From positions 1-39,512 of the forward strand of contig DVFT01000137.1 of NCBI GenBank assembly GCA_018713105.1: a stretch of 39,512 nt of DNA, written 5' to 3'. Every line of letters begins with the position of its first letter. The first letter of the stretch is position 1. Under the pieces are notes generated by a model. The model did no database searches. It worked only from the letters and a program-made list of their open reading frames with translations, and was not told the DNA's origin. Source of the stretch: Candidatus Limivivens merdigallinarum. Lineage in GTDB: Bacteria; Bacillota; Clostridia; Lachnospirales; Lachnospiraceae. Of this stretch, positions 23,551 through 31,614 are shown in pieces. The translations under genes and the position numbers were made by a program.

Positions 23551-24623
23551 AAGATACCATCCTTTCTTTCATCTAGGCTCTCACAGGAATATCTCTTCTG
23601 CGCCTCATCAAACAACGCCTCCACATTCTCCGGCGGTATATCCGGCAGGATTGCCTCATGGCTGGGGGACAGGATCAAACCCGTAGGAAAAATCGCGCGC
23701 AGCTCCCTCACTTTTTCCCGGACTTCCTGAGGAGATCCATGAACCAAAAGCTCCTGGGTATCTACACCCCCGCAGAAAGCCACTTTGCCTCCAAACTTCT
23801 CCTTCAGATTCTGCGGTTCCATTCCCGCTGCCAGCGCTTGAATGGGGTGGATCACATCCACACCTGCCTCAATAAGATCTGGAATTACGTCCACAATGGA
23901 ACCGCAGGAATGATAGATCACCTTCAATCCATAGCTGTGAGCCTGCTCTACCAGCTTTCTGCATCCTGGCAGAATGAATTCCCGCACCATATCGGGAGAC
24001 AGCATCAATCCCCTCTGACTCCCCATATCATTTCCGATCAAGACTGCGTTCAGCCTTCCTTTCGTCGCCTCATAAAAGATTTCATTTGCCTTCAAATAAA
24101 ACTCCAGGATCTTGGCATCCACTGCCTTGTAAATCTCTGGGTTCGCTATCATATTCATCAAAGCATGTTCCATTCCAAATGCCGCACAGGTATCCTGGAA
24201 ATGAGCAGACCAAAGCATACCAAGGCAGACCTTATCCTTGGGTACCATCTGAACTCGTCTCCTGCACTCCTGCACATCAATATAATTCTCAGGATCCGGC
24301 CATTCAAAAAAATCCAGATCACTAAGCTTTTCCGCATCCGCAAAGCATCCTGGAGCAGTCAAAGTCCTTTCCTGTGTATCTACCTGTCCCTCTCCATACC
24401 AGTCAAACGCCGCATAGATGGCAGACGCTGTGGGAGATTGGTAAGGAACCTCTACCGCATAGAAATCATCTCCCACCGCCAGCTTTAATTCATGGAGATT
24501 TTGCACCCCATAATGCTGAAACAACGCCGGCTGTGCCTGGATATCCGGCATTCCAAGCCACGCTGCCGGGCGATCGACATGTTCCCTGTTTACGGTTGCA
24601 TAAAAACGTTCCAAACTGTTCAT
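23547..24623 (-). CDS. URO-D-fold protein with an H-x-C zinc-type motif
   Basis: A 358-aa protein of the uroporphyrinogen-decarboxylase/methylcobamide:CoM-methyltransferase superfamily. H238-S-C240-G matches the H-x-C zinc pair of MtaA/MtbA. The usual third Cys (in P-G-C-G) corresponds by my alignment to His322 in SPSHEAILPDIPPENVEALF, giving a putative H-x-C...H site. Methyl transfer to a thiol or corrinoid is thus conceivable, but no corrinoid protein or reductive activator is encoded here. The gene overlaps both neighbours by ATGA (GH78-like gene upstream, rhaM downstream), so it is made together with rhamnose-releasing enzymes. Removal of methyl groups from methylated plant sugars is a hypothesis only. 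Confidence 0.87.
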   Translation of the reverse strand: MNSLERFYATVNREHVDRPAAWLGMPDIQAQPALFQHYGVQNLHELKLAVGDDFYAVEVPYQSPTASAIYAAFDWYGEGQVDTQERTLTAPGCFADAEKLSDLDFFEWPDPENYIDVQECRRRVQMVPKDKVCLGMLWSAHFQDTCAAFGMEHALMNMIANPEIYKAVDAKILEFYLKANEIFYEATKGRLNAVLIGNDMGSQRGLMLSPDMVREFILPGCRKLVEQAHSYGLKVIYHSCGSIVDVIPDLIEAGVDVIHPIQALAAGMEPQNLKEKFGGKVAFCGGVDTQELLVHGSPQEVREKVRELRAIFPTGLILSPSHEAILPDIPPENVEALFDEAQKRYSCESLDERKDGIL

Positions 24624-26776
24624 GATCCTTCCCCGCTTTCTGACTGTCCGTTTTCGCTGGTTCCATAAATTCCTGCAAGCCAGTAAATCACATAGGAAGC
24701 AAATCCGTGATTTAAGCTTCCCGTCGGCTTATCATGTTCCCATAAAGTTCCTGTCTGCTCTGCCATAGGCAAAAAGTAATCTTTGATGTTCTGGATCACC
24801 TTCGGATATTCTCCTGCACGATATAACAATTCAATGCGAAGGTAACTTCCGATAAAGGCATTGGTCGGAGCAATCCGCGGATATCTGTTGTTCTTCTTTC
24901 TTGCCGATCCGAACTCCTCAAGCAATGTGTTCCACAGCTCAGCATCTTCTTCCACGGTTGCAGTTCCTGTGAAAAATGCATAATATTGGCAGACCTCCGT
25001 GCTCTCCCCGGAATTTTGAACCCCCATACCGACACGTTCTTCGTGGTCTGTATAAAACTGCCCTTTTATTGAATGGGAACGAATCACATTTCGGAGACGG
25101 TCTGCCTTCTCCTCCCAAGCCGGATTCCCGTAGAGCTTCCCCGCCTCCCGAAGCATACGCATGTAGAGCATATTCGTAGGAAAATTCACACCATTCACCA
25201 AATCGGCATCATTGGCTCTGGACCATTCTACAAAAATCCATCCGTCCAGATTTTCCAACAGACCATACTCATTCTCATAATCAGAAAACCAGTCTGCCAG
25301 TGCCTCCACCGTTTTTTGCGCCTGTTCTGCTAAATCTCTTTTTCCTGTCCGCTCCGTATAATTCCAAAGCTCCAAAACAAACCACATCGCCCAATTTGGA
25401 ATGAAATTCCCGTTATTGTGGTCAGCCGGGTAACACATAGGCAGCATTCCCTTTGGTATCTGTTCAAACTGATCATTTATAATGAAATTCTCCAAAAAGG
25501 CGTGTTCCAATACAGATTCTCCCGTAAGCACTGCTTCCACCTGGGCAGTGAAATAACTGTCACAAAGCCATCCTCCCCGCTCCCTGGAGGGACAATCCAT
25601 AAAAAGATCCAGGGAATTGGCGCGAAAGCTTTCCAATGCCGCCTCATAAATCCTCGTAAGTTCCTTATCCTCCGGTAATAAAACCTTCCGCTTTACCGGT
25701 GGATGTTTATATTCAATCAGAGAGACTTTTTTAATCACACCTGCCCCTTTCACGATGACATTCAGATACTGCATCGTATAGGGAGCAAAACTCAACAGGC
25801 GATGCTCCCCTGTCTGAAGCTGATAAAAGAAACAGTTACAGCTCTGCATTCGAAGGAAATCGACTTTCCCATCTATCAGCACTTCGTCAAATTCCAGATA
25901 GACCTCGCTGTCCTGTTCTGCCTGAAGCTCTACGTCAATAAATCCCGTCCCATTGTAAGGGAACTGATAAATGGCATAGCCATTCTGGATTCTCTGGGAA
26001 CCGCCCTGCTGCTTTTCCTTTTCTCCGGTAGTAAAAACAATTCTCTGTGCTTCCTCAGAAACGTGGCGTTCTACCTCTTCATACGAATATCCCAGCAGGA
26101 GCTCTCCAACCTGGAAGTAGGTTTCTTCTCCGATCAGTCCCGGCTGCTCCTGAGCAAATTCAGCCGTTCCCTGCTCCATTACTTCTTTTGCTTCTAATCT
26201 TTCGTAACCGGGATACCGAACCTCCCGCTTTAGATACCGTTTTTCTTCCTGAATACAGAGTCTTTCTTCCTCTGCCTCCCACCTGCAGTCCGTATAAACG
26301 TTTCCACTGTCACCTGGAAGCCGATATGCATCGATGAAAGCCCTCTGGAAGCTGTATCTCTGTACCCTTTGAATCCTTCTCTTCAGGTCATATGCCCGCA
26401 TCCCGTCTTCTCCGGTATAAGCGATCACCCTATCCCCGCTTCGGATTTCCGCTGTCAGAAATGAGGGCTGATCTAAGGTGTCATAACTATTGATACCATA
26501 GCCCACCACCTCGATGGCTACAATGTTTTTCGGTTCTGTCAGATATTCTCCGATCTCATAGCAGTCCACCCTGTAAAATCCATGGGCTGTACGCGCCGGT
26601 CCCGCCGCCACGAATCTGCCGTTGATGAACACCCGGTAAATACTGGATGCAGCCAGATAAAGCCTTCCTCTTTCTATCCTGGGAAGGATGGCACGAAAGA
26701 GCAATTCACAGTTTTTTTCCAGTTCTCTTTCTTGTGCCCACACTGCTTCTGCCCTTTGAAACGAAAAAGAAATCAT
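24620..26776 (-). CDS. alpha-L-rhamnosidase, GH78-like
   Basis: A 718-aa enzyme. Two beta domains come first (N-terminal VFINGRFVAAGPARTAHGFY, and a jelly roll around 270-350 with YLEFDEVLIDGKVDFLR), then a six-hairpin barrel. The GH78 acidic block is present as D394-CPSR-E399-RGGW, with a second candidate acid Glu517 in LDGWIFVEWSRAND. There is no signal peptide, so it cleaves imported oligosaccharides, releasing L-rhamnose for the mutarotase encoded two genes on. I chose ATG 26776 because it overlaps the upstream stop as ATGA and follows GGGTGAGA; the frame is open to 26827. Exact linkage specificity cannot be read, and a related six-hairpin specificity remains possible. Confidence 0.88.
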   Translation of the reverse strand: MISFSFQRAEAVWAQERELEKNCELLFRAILPRIERGRLYLAASSIYRVFINGRFVAAGPARTAHGFYRVDCYEIGEYLTEPKNIVAIEVVGYGINSYDTLDQPSFLTAEIRSGDRVIAYTGEDGMRAYDLKRRIQRVQRYSFQRAFIDAYRLPGDSGNVYTDCRWEAEEERLCIQEEKRYLKREVRYPGYERLEAKEVMEQGTAEFAQEQPGLIGEETYFQVGELLLGYSYEEVERHVSEEAQRIVFTTGEKEKQQGGSQRIQNGYAIYQFPYNGTGFIDVELQAEQDSEVYLEFDEVLIDGKVDFLRMQSCNCFFYQLQTGEHRLLSFAPYTMQYLNVIVKGAGVIKKVSLIEYKHPPVKRKVLLPEDKELTRIYEAALESFRANSLDLFMDCPSRERGGWLCDSYFTAQVEAVLTGESVLEHAFLENFIINDQFEQIPKGMLPMCYPADHNNGNFIPNWAMWFVLELWNYTERTGKRDLAEQAQKTVEALADWFSDYENEYGLLENLDGWIFVEWSRANDADLVNGVNFPTNMLYMRMLREAGKLYGNPAWEEKADRLRNVIRSHSIKGQFYTDHEERVGMGVQNSGESTEVCQYYAFFTGTATVEEDAELWNTLLEEFGSARKKNNRYPRIAPTNAFIGSYLRIELLYRAGEYPKVIQNIKDYFLPMAEQTGTLWEHDKPTGSLNHGFASYVIYWLAGIYGTSENGQSESGEGS

Positions 26777-27831
26777 ACTCTCACCCATCCTTTCTGTTGA
26801 TCCGGTATGGCGCTTGCCGCCACACAAATTGTCCGGTATTCTCCGAATAACTCCGTGGGATATTCCGGAGATGCCTGACAGGTAGCGCAGTAAAAGTGAT
26901 ACAAAATACCGTTCTCATAAAAAATAGCAGGCTTATGGGCATGGTGATGGTCAAAGGCGCCTTCCGCTCCATGTCTCAGAATGGGAGCCTCAACCTTTTC
27001 CCAGTGGAGAAGATCCTCCGAAACTGCCAATCCCTCCTCTGCGTGATAGAGCCCATCCTCCTCCTGTTTTCCGATTCCATAATAAAAGCAAAGCCATTTG
27101 TCTCCATCACGCAGGATATACGGATCGGAAACAAACGTCTGATCCCACCCGTGTTGGGAGTTCTTCAGAATGGGATTCCCCTCAATGCGCTGCCAATGAA
27201 AGAAGTCTTTGGAAACCGCCATACCAATCTGTTCCTTCCAATGCTCAGCCTTATTTTTGGCATTATAAAATAAGTACCAGAAACCGCCTTTTTCTATCAT
27301 ACACGCCTTGTAAAGACCTCCTGCCTCCCAAGACTTCCCGTCCTTCCAGGAAAAGATTGGCTGATCCAGATAATGCCATTCCAAGAGCTTCTCATCTTCG
27401 CACCACGCCATTCCAATCTCTGCGGCTCCATCCTCATATCCTTCCCCCGGATAAGAGTGGTAGATCAGCCAATACCTGCCTTCTACCTTTCGAAGCTTAG
27501 GCATCGCCGCAAAACGGTCATCCGACTTCAAAACCCAGGTGACGGCGCCTCCGTTTTTATCCCATCTTGTACTTTCCGGACATCTTTTCAAAATCAATCC
27601 CTGAAATCTCCAATGGATCAGATCATTGCTGGATGCAAGCGCTGATTGATAGCCGATCCCGTCATATCCTGTATAGATCATATAATATCTGCCCTGATGC
27701 CAGAATACGAACGGAATATCTACAGACTTTTCATCGAACGCTCCCTTTTTCCCTGAGCCATGAACCACTGGTCTACTGTATCGGTATGGCGTCAGATATT
27801 TTTGAATGCTTTTGTCTGAATTTGAGATCAT
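26773..27831 (-). CDS. five-bladed beta-propeller glycosidase, GH43/GH32-like
   Basis: A 352-aa cytoplasmic enzyme. Three similar blade signatures are visible: SSNDLIHW, SKDFFHW and SEDLLHW, together with DIPFVFWHQGRYYMIYTGYD (Asp38 a candidate catalytic acid), WEAGGLYKACMIEKGG and VSDPYILRDGDKWLCFYYG. These mark the clan of GH43/GH32/GH130-like propeller enzymes, but I cannot place it in one family with certainty. Arabinosidase, xylosidase or exo-galactanase activity on plant side chains is possible. ATG 27831 stands 1 bp after the acetylesterase stop, with GGGAGGAA upstream; the frame is open to 27903. The sequence is complete, with no frameshift. Confidence 0.8.
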   Translation of the reverse strand: MISNSDKSIQKYLTPYRYSRPVVHGSGKKGAFDEKSVDIPFVFWHQGRYYMIYTGYDGIGYQSALASSNDLIHWRFQGLILKRCPESTRWDKNGGAVTWVLKSDDRFAAMPKLRKVEGRYWLIYHSYPGEGYEDGAAEIGMAWCEDEKLLEWHYLDQPIFSWKDGKSWEAGGLYKACMIEKGGFWYLFYNAKNKAEHWKEQIGMAVSKDFFHWQRIEGNPILKNSQHGWDQTFVSDPYILRDGDKWLCFYYGIGKQEEDGLYHAEEGLAVSEDLLHWEKVEAPILRHGAEGAFDHHHAHKPAIFYENGILYHFYCATCQASPEYPTELFGEYRTICVAASAIPDQQKGWVRV

Positions 27832-27832
27832 A

Positions 27833-29242
27833 CTATGTGGTTCCTCCCCTCTCATTTTTCTCCAATTTCTGCGAAAATCCCAGGATCGGATAATGAGTTG
27901 CAAAATCGATTAGACAACGGCATCGCGGATTTTGACCAGGATAGGCACAAACGACGATCTTTCCTTTGGGTTCCCTCTTTAAATGAAGCGTGATTTCTTG
28001 CCTCCCTGTCATCTCATAACCAATGACCGGAATCTCTCCGCTTTCTTCTTTCACAGAAAACGGCAGTTCCTCTGCCCCTATCTCAGAAGCATACAGGCGG
28101 TCATAAACAGGAGCAAATGTAAGGGTCAGATCCTTTCCATGAAGCTCTGCCCCTGCAAGGTCTGGTGCATCGCAGAATGCTTTCTGAACTCCATAACATT
28201 TGGATAATACCTGTCTTGCCAGACGGTCTCCCAATACCAGATTGAATCCTCCGCTGTTGTGTATCATATCGGACAGATTTCCATCAATGGCGGGCAGTAC
28301 ATAAACCCCCGGAATCCGATGTGCCGCCTGGCGCTGAGCTTCCCTGATTTTACTCCAGTTTTCATCTTCCTCCCTGGAAATCGGAGGAACAAGATATCGG
28401 GACAGCTGGAATGTAAAAAAAGAAAGCTGTGGATTGTGTGTCCTTTCCCGAAGGTCTGTCACCATTTTTTCAAAACGCTCCAGATATCGGTCCGCATCCT
28501 GAATATGATTGGTATCCGCACATCCCTGATACCACAAAATTCCTTTGACCGTCTGTCCCTGAAGCCGGATCCTTCTCAACATATTTTCATACAGATCTCC
28601 TGTTTCTTCCGGATTCCATCGGGACAGTGGGGAACCTCCCAATGCCGTCTGGATCAGCCCAATCGGATATCCAAGTCTTTGACATAGAATTTTTGCAAAG
28701 GACAGATACGGAGAGGTTCCGCTGTTAGCCGGTTCCATATTCACTTCACAGTTTGCTTTGGTGGAATCATTTAATGGGTGCGCCGCCAATTCCCAATGTT
28801 CTTGATTGGAAAACAGATGGACACCCAGCATCGGCGGATCATAAGCAGTATCTTTTCCGTATCCCGCCGCATTACTCTGCCCCGCAATGACAAACAAATC
28901 ACCCACCCCAAAATGTTTGACGCAATCTCCCCGGACTGCCCATTCATAAGGAGTCTCCTCCTCTTCCTTCAGGCAAGTTTCCAGCCTGTATAATCCCCCC
29001 TTTGGAATCCCTTCCAGAAGGATCTCCCAATGACATTTTTCCTTCTCCAGAACTGCTTCCTTCCAAAACACTACATTTTCTCCGGTATCCTCCCTCACAA
29101 TCCTGGCATACACCTTTGCATAGTCACCCGGTTTTGTCTTGGTATACCTACCCTTTATCGTGACTGAGGCTTGATGATTTCTTTGCGGAAGAATCTGCCA
29201 ATTTTCCAATCCTTCCAAAATTTCTGCCCCATACATTCTCAT
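27833..29242 (-). CDS. SGNH carbohydrate acetylesterase (sialate O-acetylesterase-like)
   Basis: A 469-aa SASA-domain esterase. The nucleophile is Ser123 in VIAGQSNAAGYG. ILWYQGCADTN supplies the conserved Gln/Gly block, and DMIHNSGGFN carries the Asp-His pair. An N-terminal beta domain (about 1-110) precedes it. No signal peptide is present. In plant-glycan loci such enzymes remove acetyl groups from rhamnogalacturonan or xylan oligosaccharides before glycosidases act; sialic acid is unlikely because no sialic-acid genes are present. The ATG overlaps the GH95 stop by 4 bp (ATGA), and the next gene begins 1 bp after its own stop. Confidence 0.88.
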   Translation of the reverse strand: MRMYGAEILEGLENWQILPQRNHQASVTIKGRYTKTKPGDYAKVYARIVREDTGENVVFWKEAVLEKEKCHWEILLEGIPKGGLYRLETCLKEEEETPYEWAVRGDCVKHFGVGDLFVIAGQSNAAGYGKDTAYDPPMLGVHLFSNQEHWELAAHPLNDSTKANCEVNMEPANSGTSPYLSFAKILCQRLGYPIGLIQTALGGSPLSRWNPEETGDLYENMLRRIRLQGQTVKGILWYQGCADTNHIQDADRYLERFEKMVTDLRERTHNPQLSFFTFQLSRYLVPPISREEDENWSKIREAQRQAAHRIPGVYVLPAIDGNLSDMIHNSGGFNLVLGDRLARQVLSKCYGVQKAFCDAPDLAGAELHGKDLTLTFAPVYDRLYASEIGAEELPFSVKEESGEIPVIGYEMTGRQEITLHLKREPKGKIVVCAYPGQNPRCRCLIDFATHYPILGFSQKLEKNERGGTT

Positions 29243-31605
29243 CTTTCACCTTCTATCCCCACAAGTTTATATCGGCTGCCCGGCTGCAAGATCATCTTAG
29301 CCCTGTAAAAGCCACCTTCTTTTCGTGCTGTCCATACGGTTCCGCCATCCTCCACCCGAAAAGCCCACAATGCCTCGATCGTACAGCTCCTCCTGCTTTT
29401 CGCCTCCAGGATTCCTTCTTTCAAACGCCCGTTTTCCCAAAAGAGTTCCACAAGATGACCTCCTTCCGTAATCAGCCCGCGAACCCATCCATCTTTCCAC
29501 TCTTTGGGAAGAGCTGGAAGAAGCGTAATCTTTGTCAGTTTAGATCTTAAGAGCATCTCCGAAATTCCGGCAGTCACTCCAAAATTCCCGTCAATCTGAA
29601 AGATTTCCCGTTCTCCTGGCGACTCGCCAAGCGGAGGATGCAGACCAAACAAGTTTGGATAAATGCAGCGCTCCACAAACAGATCCAAATGTTTCTTGGC
29701 TTCTGCCCCCTCGTTTAACCTTGCATAAAAATTAACCAGCCATGCTTCATTCCATCCAATATAGTGCTTCACGCCCTCTGTCCGTCTTCTTAAAACGGTT
29801 TTTACTGCGTCCAAAAGCTCCGGTCTGGTGTCAAAATCAATCTGATGAAACGGGTGAAATCCTACCAGATGTGCAAAATGGCGATGATTCCTGTCACACT
29901 CCTCATAATCCTTACTCCATTCCATCAACTGTCCGAAGCTTCCAACCTGATATTCCGGCAGCTTAGAAAAAGCTTCCCCAATTTGTGCCGTCAAATCATC
30001 TTCCTGTCCAAGCTCCCTAGCAGCCGTTAATGTTTCCTCAAAAATCTCCCGGATCAAAGCCAGATCCATAGTGGCTGAATCACTGACCGCACATTCCCTT
30101 CCATCTTCATCAAAAAAGGTATTTTCCGGGGAGGTAGATGGAGAAGAATGGAGTCTTCCTTCTTCTTCATACATCCAGTCCAGGCAGAACCGGGCTGCCT
30201 CCCTCATGATCGGATAAGCGCACTCCTTGAGGAAATCCCGATCCATGGTAAACAGATAATGGCGGTACAAATGGGTTGCCAACCATACTCCTCCCATCGG
30301 CCAGTAGGACCATTTTACCTCTCCCTTCACCGGTGTGGTCTGTCTCCAGAGATCAATGTTGTGGCATGCTGCAAAGCCACGGCAGCCAAACGTCTCTTTG
30401 GCAGTCTGTTTTCCCGACTGCGCCGTTTCCCCGATCATCCGGACCAGAGGCTCTTCACACTCACTGAGGGCACATGGTCCTGTCAGCCAATAATTCATCT
30501 CCGTATTGATATTGACTGTCCAATTACTGCTCCACACAGACCGCACGTCCTCACACCAGATTCCCTGGAGATTTGCTGGCTGGCTGTAGGGATGTTCCAT
30601 CCTTGAGGAAGCCAGCATGAGATACCTTCCATACTGGAACAGCAATTCATATATCTGATTGTTTTCTCCTAAGCTGAGTTGAACCCGTTCAAACAATTCT
30701 CTGTAAACCGCAAGATGCCGCTGAAAAAGCTCCTTTCCGGAGACTTCCATTGCCTGATCAAGAAGGCGCCGGCATTCCGCTTTCAGCTTTTCCACATTTT
30801 TCACAAGGGGTTTTCGGTATCCCCTGTATCCTGTCTGAATTGCTACATAAAGTGTGAGATCCGTGGCGTCTCTGATTTCCAGCGCCTGTTTTTGCTCCGT
30901 CCTTTTTCCGTCTCCCACGCAGCTTGCTGCTATCACAAACGGCATGCCTCCACCGTACAAAACGGGAGTTACGCTTTCCACATAATTAGGCTCTACATGG
31001 ACAGGCGCCTCACCCATCAGCCACAAAAAATCCTGGCTTTGAATTTGATGCTTCAGCAGGCTGGACATTTCAATTCGTACTGAAAACGGCAGTTCGGAAT
31101 GTACAGAGGTTACCAGCACATGATCTTTGCCGGAAAGAAAACTTTCCATTAAAATCGCCTGACCATTCCTCTGGATTGCTGTCTTGACACAGGCTGTATT
31201 TAGATTCAATTCCCGGTATATGCCCTCTTCTTCCTTAGGAAGTGAATCTCCTTGCTCCTTAGGCTTTACCGTTTCCTTGATTTCTTCCATAAACGTCATC
31301 GTCAGAAATCCAGCTGAAAGATAAGATTCATTATAAGTTCTTCCCGTCATCCGTTCCTGGACGATCTGCTCAGCCTCATAATTTTTCCCTTCTTTGATCA
31401 GGCGTCTTGCCTCTTCTATGGTTTCTCTTGCCACGAAGAGATGTTCCTCCTTATAAGGCTGTCCGGACCATAGAGTATCCGCATTCAGGGAAACCTTATA
31501 TTGTGGAAAATTTCCATAGACCATAGCTCCGAAAGAACCGTTTCCCAAAGGAAGCGCTTCAGAAAATTTTGAAGCCGGAGTATGATAACAAAGTTTATAT
31601 TCCAT
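29239..31605 (-). CDS. GH95 alpha-L-fucosidase / alpha-L-galactosidase
   Basis: A 788-aa enzyme of glycoside hydrolase family 95. An N-terminal beta domain (LPLGNGSFGAMVYG, NADTLWSGQP at 41-50) precedes an (alpha/alpha)6 barrel with QPANLQGIWCED. The catalytic set known from the Bifidobacterium enzyme is conserved: Asn365 and Asn367 in WTVNINTEMNYW, Glu494 in SPSTSPENTFF as acid, and Asp672 in QIDGNFGVTAG. The family includes alpha-1,2-fucosidases and enzymes for L-galactose on plant polysaccharides; with GH42, GH78 and rhamnose genes beside it, the plant option is attractive but unproven. It is cytoplasmic (no signal peptide), with a GGAG site before the ATG and an ATGA overlap to the next gene. 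Confidence 0.93.
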   Translation of the reverse strand: MEYKLCYHTPASKFSEALPLGNGSFGAMVYGNFPQYKVSLNADTLWSGQPYKEEHLFVARETIEEARRLIKEGKNYEAEQIVQERMTGRTYNESYLSAGFLTMTFMEEIKETVKPKEQGDSLPKEEEGIYRELNLNTACVKTAIQRNGQAILMESFLSGKDHVLVTSVHSELPFSVRIEMSSLLKHQIQSQDFLWLMGEAPVHVEPNYVESVTPVLYGGGMPFVIAASCVGDGKRTEQKQALEIRDATDLTLYVAIQTGYRGYRKPLVKNVEKLKAECRRLLDQAMEVSGKELFQRHLAVYRELFERVQLSLGENNQIYELLFQYGRYLMLASSRMEHPYSQPANLQGIWCEDVRSVWSSNWTVNINTEMNYWLTGPCALSECEEPLVRMIGETAQSGKQTAKETFGCRGFAACHNIDLWRQTTPVKGEVKWSYWPMGGVWLATHLYRHYLFTMDRDFLKECAYPIMREAARFCLDWMYEEEGRLHSSPSTSPENTFFDEDGRECAVSDSATMDLALIREIFEETLTAARELGQEDDLTAQIGEAFSKLPEYQVGSFGQLMEWSKDYEECDRNHRHFAHLVGFHPFHQIDFDTRPELLDAVKTVLRRRTEGVKHYIGWNEAWLVNFYARLNEGAEAKKHLDLFVERCIYPNLFGLHPPLGESPGEREIFQIDGNFGVTAGISEMLLRSKLTKITLLPALPKEWKDGWVRGLITEGGHLVELFWENGRLKEGILEAKSRRSCTIEALWAFRVEDGGTVWTARKEGGFYRAKMILQPGSRYKLVGIEGER

Positions 31606-31614
31606 CGTTTTCTC

